NCBI GenBank assembly: GCA_014843695.1
Contig: CM026400.1
Location: forward strand, 12,838,067-12,902,066
DNA length: 64,000 nt
Direction of reading: 5' to 3'
DNA from: Archivesica marissinica
Taxonomy: Eukaryota > Mollusca > Bivalvia > Venerida > Vesicomyidae
Position numbers and translations under genes: made by a program. The first letter of the stretch is position 1. Each line of letters begins with the position of its first letter. Shown here piece after piece: positions 27,701 through 39,700 of the stretch. Below the pieces are notes generated by a model, which made no database searches, was not told the origin of the DNA, and saw only the letters and a list, made by a program, of their open reading frames with translations.

Positions 27701-30700
27701 TTACTACAGGTATATATTTCTATTACTACAGGTATATATTTCTATAACTACAGGTATATATTTCTATAACTACAGGTATATATTTCTATGTTTACAGGTT
27801 TATATTTCTATATTTACAGGTATATATTTCTATAACTACAGAACAAACAAACAATACAGGTATATATTTCTATAACTACAGGTATATATTTCTATATCTA
27901 CAGGTATATATTTCTATTACTACAGGTATATATTTCTATTACTACAGGTATATATTTCTATGTTTACAGGTATATATTTCTATGTTTACAGGTATATATT
28001 TCTATAACTACAGGTATATATTTCTATATCTACAGGTATATATTTCTATATCTACAGGTATATATTTCTATATTTACAGGTATATATTTCTATATTTACA
28101 GGTATACTATTCCACTACAAGTGTTTCTACTCTTCATGTTCTTCTGGGGGATGAATTTCATCGTGGCACTTGGTCAGATGACGCTTGCGGGCTCCTTCGC
28201 CTCATATTATTGGGCTTTTGAAAAACCGAAGGATATCCCAGCTTTCCCTCTCTCGGCTGCATTCTACAGATCTCTCAGGTAGAGAATTATATGCATTTAC
28301 TAATGATCACTTCCCCAAGAGGCTGTACTGAAGTTCACCTCCCTCAGGGATTGTACTGGATATCACTTCCCTGATTGGTGTACTGGAGGTCACTTCCCTG
28401 ATTGGTGTACTGGAATTCACCTCCCTGATTGGTGTACTGGAGGTCACTTCCCTGATTGGTGTACTGGAGTTCACCTCCCTGATTGGTGTACTGGAGGTTA
28501 CTTCCCTGATTGGTGTACTGGAGTTCACTTCCCTGATTGGTGTACTGGAGTTCACTTCCCTGATGGGTGTACTGGAGTTCACCTCCCTGATTGGTGTACT
28601 GGAGGTTACTTCCCTGATTGGTGTACTGGAGGTTACTTCCATGATTGGTGTACTGGAGGTTACTTCCATGATTGGTGTACTGGAGGTCACTACCCTGATT
28701 GGTGTACTGGAGTTCACTTCCCTGATTGGTGTACTGGAGTTCACCTCCCTCAGGGATTGTACTGTTATCACTTCCCTGATTGGTGTACTGGAGGTCACTT
28801 CCCTCATTTGTGTACTGGAGGTCACTTCCCTGATTGGTGTACTGGAGGTCACTTCCCTGATTGGTGTACTGGAGGTCACTTCCCTGATTGGTGTACTGGA
28901 GTTCACCTTCCTCAAGGATTGTACTGTTATCACTTCCCTGATTGGTGTACTGGAGGTTACTTCCCTGATTGGTGTACTGGAGGTCACTTCCCTGATTGGT
29001 GTACTGGAGTTCACCTCCCTGATTGGTGTACTGGAGGTCACTTCCATGATTGGTGTACTGGAGGTTACTTCCATGATTGGTGTACTGGAGGTCACTTCCC
29101 TGATTGGTGTATTGGAGTTCACCTCCCTGATTGGTGTACTGGAGGTCACTTCCCTGATTGGTGTACTGGAGGTCACTTCCCTGATTGGTGTACTGGAGGT
29201 TGCTTCCCTAAGGGGTGTACTGGAGGTTACTTCCCTGATTGGTGTACTGGAGGTTACTTCCCTGATTGGTGTACTGGAAGTTACTTCCCTGATTGGTGTA
29301 CTGGAGGTTGCTTCCCTAAGGGGTGTACTGGAGGTTACTTCCCTGATTGGTGTACTGGAGGTCACTTCCCTGATTGGTGTACTGGAAGTTACTTCCCTGA
29401 TTGGTGTACGGGAGGTTACTTCCCTGATTGGTGTACTGGAAGTTACTTCCCTGATTGGTGTACTGGAGTTCACCTTCCTGAGGGATTGTACTGGAGTTCA
29501 CTTCCCGAGATTGTACTGGATATCACTTTCCGAGATTGTACTGGAGAACACATCCCTGACTGGTTGTACTGGAGAACACATCCCTAACTGGTTGTACTGG
29601 AGATCACATCCCTGACTGGTTGTACTGGAGATCACATCCCTGGCTGGGTGTACTGGAGATCACTTCCCTGACTGGTTGTACTGGAGATCACTTCCCGAGA
29701 TTGTACTGGAGAACACATCCCTGACTGGTTGTACTGGAGATCACTTCCCGAGATTGTACTGGGAACACATCCCTGACTGGTTGTACTGGAGAACACTTTC
29801 TGAGATTGTATTGGAGAACACATCCCTGACTGGTTGTACTGGATATCACATCCCTGGCTGGGTGTACTGGAGTTCACTTCCCTGACTGGTTGTACTGAAG
29901 ATCACTTCCCGAGATTGTACCGGAGAACACATCCTTGACTGGTTGTACCGGAGAACACATCCTTGACTGGTTGTACTGGAGAACACTTCCCTGACTGGTT
30001 GTACTGGAGAACACTTCCTTGACTGGTTGTACTGGAGAACACTTCCTTGACTGGTTGTACTGGAGAACATATCCCTGACTGGTTGTACTGGAGATCACTT
30101 CCTGAGATTGTACTGGGGAACACATCCCTGACTGGTTGTACTGGAGGTCACTTCCTGAGATTGTACTGGGGAACATATCCCTGACTGGTTGTACTGGAGA
30201 TCACTTCCTGAGATTGTACTGGGGAACACATCCCTGACTGGTTGTACTGGAGTTCACTTTCCGAGATTGTACTGGAGAACACATCCCTGACTGATTGTAC
30301 TGGAGTTCACTTCCCGAGATTGTACTGGAGATCACTTCCTGAGATTGTACTGGAGTTCACTTCCCAAGATTGTACTGGAGATCACTTCCCGAGATTGTAC
30401 TGGAGATCACTTCTGGAGTTTGTACTGGAGATCACTTCCGGAGTTGTACTGGAGATCACTTCCCAAGATTGTACTGGAGATCACTTCCCTGACTGGTTGT
30501 ACTGGACTGAACTGTTAGTTAATTGTTGCATATTGCTGCGCCTACGTGCACAGACAGCTGATTTCATTACTTCAATCAACAAGCTTTTAGTAGTTATAAA
30601 GAAGTGCTTATACTGTAAGTGTTGCTGATATTGCATGCTATTTGTGGGTGGATTGATTTTGCTAATATGGCACTTCGGTTCCCTGTTATCATGTTGTCTA

Positions 30701-33700
30701 TGTTTCAGATATCACCTTGGATTGCTTGCCTTCGGTTCCCTGTTATCATGTTGTCTATATTTCAGATATCACCTTAGATCGCTTGCATTCGGTTCCCTGT
30801 TATCATGTTGTCTATGTTTCAGATATCACCTTGGATCACTTGCCTTCGGTTCCCTGTTATCATGTTGTCTATGTTTCAGATATCACCTTGAATTGCTTGC
30901 CTTCGGTTCCCTGTTATCATGTTGTCTATGTTTCAAATATCACCTTGAAACACTTGCCTTCGGTTCCCTGTTATCATGTTGTCTATGTTTCAGATATCAC
31001 CTTGGATCGCTTGCCTTCGGTTCCCTGTTAATTGCTATCGTTCAGATTATTCGAGTGTTCCTAGAGTATATCGACCATAAGATGAATGGATCCACAAATC
31101 CTATAGCTAAATTTATCCTCAAGTAAGTTTTCTTTTTTTTAATTTTGAAATCATACATGGATAGATCTTCAAAATTTTACTTTAAACCTCATTGCTTTGT
31201 CATGGAGAAATATGAGTAAGAAAGTAAGAACTATATTTTATTTTATCGCAGTGAATATCGCATGTATATCTCAGTGAATATATATCGCAGTGAATGAATA
31301 TTGCAGTGAATGAATATCGCAGTGAATGAATATCGCATCGCAGTGAACAAACAGTGAATGAATATCGCAGTGAATGAATATCGCAGTGAATGAATATCGC
31401 ATCGCAGTGAACAAACAGTGAATGAATATCGCAGTGAATGAATATCGCAGTGAATGTATATCGCAGTGAATGTATATCGTAGTGAATGTATATTGCAGTG
31501 AATGAATATCGCAGTGAATGAATATCGCATCGCATTGAACAAACTGAATGAATATCGCAGTGAATGAATATCGCATCGCAGTGAACAAACAGTGAATGAA
31601 TATCGCAGTGAATGAATATCGCAGTGAATGTATATCGCAGTGAATGTATATCGTAGTGAATGTATATTGCAGTGAATGAATATCGCAGTGATGTAATACA
31701 ATGGAAGAATATCGTAGTGATGATATCACAGGGATGAATCGTATGAATGTATCGTAGTGAATATATATATCGCAGTGAATGTATATCGCAGTGAATGTAT
31801 ATCACAGTGAATATATATCGCAGTGAATATTGCAGCCAATATTACAGTGAATATTGCAGCCAATATTACAGTGAATATTGTTTGAATAATGCAGTGAATT
31901 TCACAGGGAATATCGTTGTGAATATCGCAATGTGCAGTACATTCATACTAAGGTATAATGCTGAATATCGCAATGTGCAGTACATTCATACTAAGGGTAT
32001 AATGCTGAATATCGCAATGTGCAGTACATTCATACTAAGGGTATAATGCTGAATATCGCAATGTGCAGTACATTCATACTAAGGGTATAATGCTGAATAT
32101 CGCAATGTGCAGTACATTCATACTAAGGGTATAATGCTGAATATTGCAATGTGCAGTACATTCATACTAAGGGTATTATGCCGAATATTGCAATGTGCAG
32201 TACATTCATACTAAGGGTATTATGCCGAATTTGTTTATTTCAGATGTATGAAATGTTGTATGTGGTGTTTGGAGAAATTTCTGCGATTTCTCAACAAGAA
32301 TGCCTATATATTGGTAAGTGTACGCAGTTACCATGTAAGGTGCATCGTATACATGAGCATTGGATAAGCAATCAGCATATCTACCCTCACATCCTGTTTA
32401 AGTGCAGGCCCGTATACAGGATTTTTCATAGTGGGGTGCATAACTCAATCTACACATGACTCGCATCATTTGACATGGTGTTTGCAGGTTCTCCCCCAAG
32501 ACATTTTTAAAACTTCAATACCTGGGTGCCTTTGATGCAAAGCATCGATATATTTCTTGTATATGTACATGTACATATATTGTACTTAAAATGAATATAT
32601 AGAAAACTAGGCGCCGATCACATATTTGTTTGAATTTGTTGCAATAATATGATATTTGGGTTCCATAACATTAATTTAAATTGTTTAATTATTTATCGTT
32701 AAAAAAGCGAACCTGCAAATTTAAGGGGTGAATATCTACCAATTGCACCCCTACTGCATGTGGTCCTGCAGTGAATGATGGAATTATCATGAATAATGCT
32801 TCGCTTCCTATGTTCATGAGTGAGCTATGATTCCATCATTCTGTAGAGTAGTGGAACCTATACTCGCGGTATTTTCCGGAAAAAAAACCTTATAGATCAG
32901 TACTTATGCAGATACCCGACTTTCCTTGCCTGCAATGGAGACCACCAATAATGTGCTTTCACGTTATCTGTATCAATAGCCGCGCGTGCGGATCACAAAT
33001 TAATGTATTGTTTGTCTAATACCAGGGTATTGCTTTAATCTTTTCAGATTGCGATTTATGGCAAGAACTTTTGTGCCTCGGCAAAAAATGCATTTTTCCT
33101 CATTATGAGGAACATAGTCAGGTTAGTGTAATAATTACCCCACCCACCATGAGAAGATACACTGGAATGTAAACAAATATTACCCCACCCACCATGAGAA
33201 GATACACTGGAATGTAAACAAATATTACCCCACCTACCATGAGAACATACACTGGAATGTAAACAAATATTACCCCACCCACCATGAGAACATACACTTG
33301 AATGTAAACAAATATTACCCCACCCACCATGAGAACATACACTTGAATGTAAACAAATATTACCCCACCCACCAAGAGAACACACACTGGAATGTAAACA
33401 ATTATTACCCCACCCACCATGAGAACACACACTGGAATGTAAACAAATATTACCCCACCTACCATGAGAACACACACTGGAATGTAAAGAAATATTACCC
33501 CACCCACCATGAGAACACACACTGGAATGTAAACAAATATTACCCCACCCACCATGAGATTATTTTATTACATGCAATCATGAATATTTCTAATTCCCTA
33601 AATAAAAAGAAGTTGATCTACTCTATGAATGCCTCCAAACAATCAAACACCATGCATACCTGGGAGTGGAATCTGAAATAGGCCTACAATGCACATATTG

Positions 33701-36700
33701 ATAACATTACAATACACATATTGATAACATTACAATACACATATTGATAACATTACAATGCACATATTGATAACATTATAATACACATATTGATAACATT
33801 ACAATACACATATTGATAACATTACAATACACATATTGATAACATTACAATGCACATATTGATAACATTACAATACACATATTGATAACATTACAATACA
33901 CATATTGATAACATTACAATGCACATAGTGATAACATTACAATGCACATATTGATAACATTATAATACACATATTGATAACATTACAATACACATAGTGA
34001 TAACATTACAATACACATATTGATAACATTACAATACACATATTGATAACATTACACACATATTGATAACATTACAATACACATATTGATAACATTACAA
34101 TGCACATATTGATAACATTACAATGCACATAGTGATAACATTACACACATATTGATAACATTACAAATAAAGTCTCAGACATTGGGATTTATTGAGCATA
34201 TACCTGAATTGTGTCCATCTTCTATCAAATGCTAGTTCGCCCCAAGTTTGAATACTCTTCTCCAATATGGAATCAACAACAACAAACCCAATTAAATTGA
34301 ACAGATCCAACGTAATGCGGCCAGATTTGTTGCCAAAAAACCCTTCAATCCACATAAACCAGACAAATGTCTCTTCCATCATTTCATCTCTCCATTGACC
34401 ATCTTTATAACGACGACGGCAAATGAGTTGTGCCTGCCTCATATTTACCATCTCCTGCACTCGGACAGGGCATAGAGAGGTACAACCTCATTTTCGTCTG
34501 AATGTCTACCAGCACTCATTTTTTCCAAGAACAATACCAATCTGGAACACATTGTTCACCACTGTTGTGACTGCCCCGAGCCTGGACACATTCCAGTCTG
34601 TTGTCCAGTCGCACCCAGCATTGGTATATGTCTTTTTTTCATACATTAAATCAATACAATGTTATTAATAATTGTTAATTTTATAGCTTATGCAATTATT
34701 AATAAAATAATTATATTGATAACATTGTTCTTGTAGGCTTTGAGTAGGGGGGGGGTCATTATTCTATAAGGGGAGTCAATATTCTATAATAGAATATGGA
34801 TCCGCAGGTCACTTTTTCCTGTAGAATAATGACCCGCAGGTCATTATTTTGGTGGGTCAATATTCTATACGGCACCGGGCCTTGTGATGTAATGCATAGT
34901 GTAAATACACGTTGGCGTATGCTATTTTTATCATTTGCGTTGGATACACACCACACTCGACCATGCACAGTCCATTTGCATTGGATACACACCACACTCG
35001 ACCATGCACAGTCCATTTGCGTTGGATACACACCACACTCGACCATGCACAGTCCATTTGCATTGGATACACACCACACTCGACCATGCACAGTCCATTT
35101 GCATTGGATACACACCACACTCGACCATGCACAGTCCATTTGCGTTGGATACACACCACACTCGACCATGCACAGTCCATTTGCGTTGGATATACACCAC
35201 ACTCGACCATGCACAGTCTTTTAACTCTCTTCAGCAGATGTCGTTGGCGATGAAAGTTTAAACTTTATTTATTTTACAATGATTGCGAAGCAAGTTCTAA
35301 CATCTTATATTAATCACTCTCGTTGGCGGGGATGAAAGCATATATGCGGTCATTCGTGTGGGAGGAAACCGGAGTACCCGGAGGAAACCCACCTGTCTGA
35401 TATGGCGACCATCTCACATACTTCTCGGTCCGAGGATCGAACCCGGGTTGCATTGGTGAGAAGCGAACATTGGCGTTGGAGTATCTGGTTGAAGTAGCAT
35501 ATCTACATACGCCCAAATATGAAAAATTCTACTTTTAGATAACATTGTTTCTTTAATGTACAGTCAAGCCTGTGTTAGTGGTCGCCTCCATTAAGCAGCC
35601 AACCTGTATTAAGCAGCCAGTTGCCAGATTCCCAAATTGTGTTTTATTATACATTTGACCTCTATTAAGCAGCCACCTGTGCTAAGCAGCCACTTTCTGT
35701 GATTCCCTTTGCTGGCTGTTTAAGGCAGGTTTGACTTTATAGTTATTTCAGGCATTAAATAAAATAAATGCCCATTTATCAATCTTACGCTGGTGTTTTT
35801 CTTTTCATTATTCATACAAAGTTTAAGGTGGCCATGATGTGTGTTCAATTATTATGGAAACGTTAGTACACGTACAATGATGTTTTGTATGGTCACATAC
35901 AATTATGAATCCACCTTTACGTGAACGGAATGCATAAATAGCTACTGTAAGCTACATAGCATTGCACTATCCGTCAAAATTCTAAAATGACTAATCTCTT
36001 CAGGAGGTGTCACTCATATGGGCAACCGGTAGCGACGATAAATAAACGTAAAACACACCTAGCATATCATGAACTGGCACATTTTTCTGATATTTCCTAT
36101 AAACACACACAAAAGACGGGTATAAGAAGGGTATACATATACATGTGTATAATCACAGGAACTTTAAATTTTATCCATAAGCCACCAAAGGTCTCGTACC
36201 TCTATCCTATTAAAAAAAAGGGGGGTGTCCTAGGATAGAGGTGCGAGACTTTTGGTGGCTTATGGATAAAATTTCAAGTTCCTGTGGTATAATGTCAGTG
36301 GCAGATCTAGTACGGTTTAGAGGAGTTACCCCCCTTTAGACTACTTCCTTGGCAAATCCTAGATTCAAACAAATGATAAACAAGTACAGGTACATCTATC
36401 TTTTGGGATGGGTGTAACTTCAGATAAATACTAGAAAATACCACAATCAACTACAGATACAGTGGAAGCCGTGATAGCGCAGTGGAAGCACATTCGCTTC
36501 ATGTGCGAAAGGCCCGGAGTTCGAGCCCCACTGGAGCCGTTACGATTGTGCCCTTGCAAGGCATTTAAATTACACGTAGTCTCTTCTCTCTCCCTGGAGG
36601 CGATGGATTTCATCAGGAATGAGGTCTCGAGAGTGATTAATATAAGTTGAAAGAACTTGTTTCGCAATCAAACTAAAATAAATTTGTATAAACTAACTAC

Positions 36701-39700
36701 AGAAACAGACACAGACATTATTTATTGACAATGAGTGATATTTCTTGTTTTTCTATTACCTCCCTTGGCAGATGTCAGATTTATCACAAATTTATGTTGG
36801 TCCTTTTAATTGGAATTCTTCGTGTTTACTGTTGTTCCCTAACCAGATATGACTCTATAAGAAATGTGATTTTATCAAATTCATGTTTGTTAATTAATAA
36901 CAAATTTTAACCATTTCACTACATACCTCTAAATAGGCTTACAAAACGTGTAGATCCAGATGAGCCGGATTGTAGCGAGCCGTCCCATGAAGATCTGCAC
37001 TTTTTGTCAGTAATAATACTATTTTTAGACCAAATTACCCATTTTGATAAATGAACTGGTCCAAATGTAACTTTCTTATTAATATATTGGGTCTAAAAAT
37101 ATCATGGATCAATCCATGTCAGTTACTTGGTGTTGAAAGGGTTAAGAATACTCATTGGATATACATGTACTGCAGTTTATCTGCCGAGATTTAATAATCT
37201 AATAATTATAAGATGAGAAAACGGTTGAAAATTGATAGCATGTTGTGCAAAGGAAACGACGATAAAAACAGAGGATTAAAATATTAAAATGACCTATCCT
37301 CCTTAGAGTAATCAGGGGAAGTAACTCACCAATGTATGTTTTATTTCAGAGTTGTTGTACTGGACAAAGTGACAGACTTTATCCTGTTCATCAGTAAGCT
37401 GTTGTGTATGTCATCCGTGGGAGTCGCATCATTTTTCTTCTTCAGCGGGAAGGTTGAGATCCAGTACGTGAGTGCCTACGTACCCAAACTCAACTACTAC
37501 TTCACTCCAATCATTGTAAGTATACTGTAAAGTTAACTTAATTAGTCTGCCCCCGTGTTCGAGTGGTTACTGTCGCCCACTTGTATTCCACTATAAACTA
37601 TCGTCATTGATTGTCACAGGTTCGAGTTCCGCTCAGGCCGTGTCTCATTTATATGAGTTGGAAGTTTCTTAATGAGGTTGGTGCACCAATTACTGGTTAA
37701 CCGCTGGAGCCTGTCCAGGAAAGGTGCTATGTAAGCTGCCCGTCGGCGAAATAGCCCAAAATGGTGCTGATGCAGTCGGAAAATCCGAACAAACAAACAG
37801 TTAATATAATTATATTCGCGGAGGATTATTTTTTGAGGTCGATGACATTTTAACACATACTATTTTTATTTTATATTATATCTGTTCAATATTCTGTTCA
37901 GAACTGTGTGAAACTTTATACTGTAATTACAGTCAAACCTGTGTTAGTGGTCACCTCTGTTAAGCAGCCACCTGTATTAAGCAGCCAGTTTCAAGATTCC
38001 CAATATGTTGCTTTACTATACATTTGACCTCTATTAAGCACCTGTGCCAAACAGCCACTTTCTGTGCTTCCCTCGGCTGGCTGCTTAAGACATGTGTGAC
38101 TGTATTCATATTAGGATATTCATCCTTACAGTATTTCTTGCTCAGTTTGACCTCAGTAGGAATCTGTTCCATTGGTGTAAGGATCTATTTCCTTGACTAC
38201 CACTGGATAAGACGTAGATTAGCTATCTATATTATTGTATATGTGTAATACAAGATACCCTACTCAGTACTGTCCTGGAGGTTGGATCAACAATTCATGC
38301 AATCTGTGCCCGAGGTTATAAAACTTTTCTCAGATCTCAAACTGAAGCTCAGGTGATTTGATTGGTTGATTCTGAGCTTTACTGTAAGCTGAACCAATCA
38401 GCAGCTTGAGACTGAGTTTGAGATTGGAGAAAAGTTTTATAACCTCTAGGTATGGCAAATCGCATCCGACAAATCAACATTTTGTGCAATTTGAAAGTTC
38501 TTGTTACTTTTCTGAAGGTACACATTTATCTACCCCAAATCACTGTTATTATAAGCCATGTGTTTCTCTGTGTTCACAGTAAACTTTTATTTCAGTTGGT
38601 GATCATTGGTACCTACCTGATAGCTTCGTGCTTCTTCAGTGTGTATAGCATGGCTGTGGATACGTTGTTTCTGTGTTTCTGTAAGTATATAGCATGGCAA
38701 TGGATACATTCTTTCTGTGTTTCTGTAAGTATATAGCATGGCAATGGATACATTGTTTCTGGGTTTCTGTAAGTATATAGCATGGCAGTGGATACGTTGT
38801 TTCTGTAAGTATATACCATGGCAGTGGATATGTTGTTTCTGTGTTTCTGTAAATATATACCATGGCAGTGGATACATTGTTTCTGTGTTTCTGTAAATAT
38901 ATACCATGGCAGTGGATACGTTGTTCTGTAAGTATATACCATGGCAGTGGATATGTTGTTTCTGTAAGTATATACCATGGCAGTGGATACGTTGTTTCTG
39001 TAAGTATATAGCATGGCAGTGGATACGTTGTTTCTGTAAGTATATACCATGGCAGTGGATACATTGTTTCTGTGTTTCTGTAAGTATATAGCATGGCAGT
39101 GGATACATTGTTTCTGTGTTTCTGTAAGCATGGCAGTGGATACGTTGTTTCTGTGTTTCTGTAAGTATATAGCATGGCAGTGGATACGTTGTTTCTGTGT
39201 TTCTGTAAGTATATAGCATGGCAGTGGATACATTGTTTCTGTGTTTCTGTAAGTATATAGCATGGCAGTGGATACATTGTTTCTGTGTTTCTGTAAGTAT
39301 ATACCATGGCAGTGGATACGTTGTTTCTGTGTTTCTGTAAGTATATACCATGGCAGTGGATACATTGTTTCTGTGTTTCTGTAAGTATATACCATGGCAG
39401 TGGATACATTGTTTCTGTGTTTCTGTAAGTATATACCATGGCAGTGGATACATTGTTTCTGTGTTTCTGTAAGTATATAGCATGGTAGTGGATATGTTGT
39501 TTCTGTAAGTATATAGTGTGCCAGTGGATACCTTGTTTCTGTGTTTCTGTAAGTATATACCATGGCAGTGGATACATTGTTTCTGTGTTTCTGTAAGCAT
39601 ATACCATGGCAGTGGATACAGTGTTTGTGTTACTGTAAGTATATAGCATGGCCATGGATACATTGTTTCTGTAAGTATATACCATGGCAGTGGATATGTT

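Noticed and set aside
28307..29615. Open frames of 270-390 codons on both strands (STPIREVTS and GVLEVTSLI repeats)
   Set aside because: A 27-bp period is open in several frames on both strands at once. This is intron sequence between two confirmed CTL exons.
36474..36545. Functional tRNA gene on the + strand
   Set aside because: A- and B-boxes are good but the cloverleaf ends merge into a body shared by other copies, so it is a SINE head.
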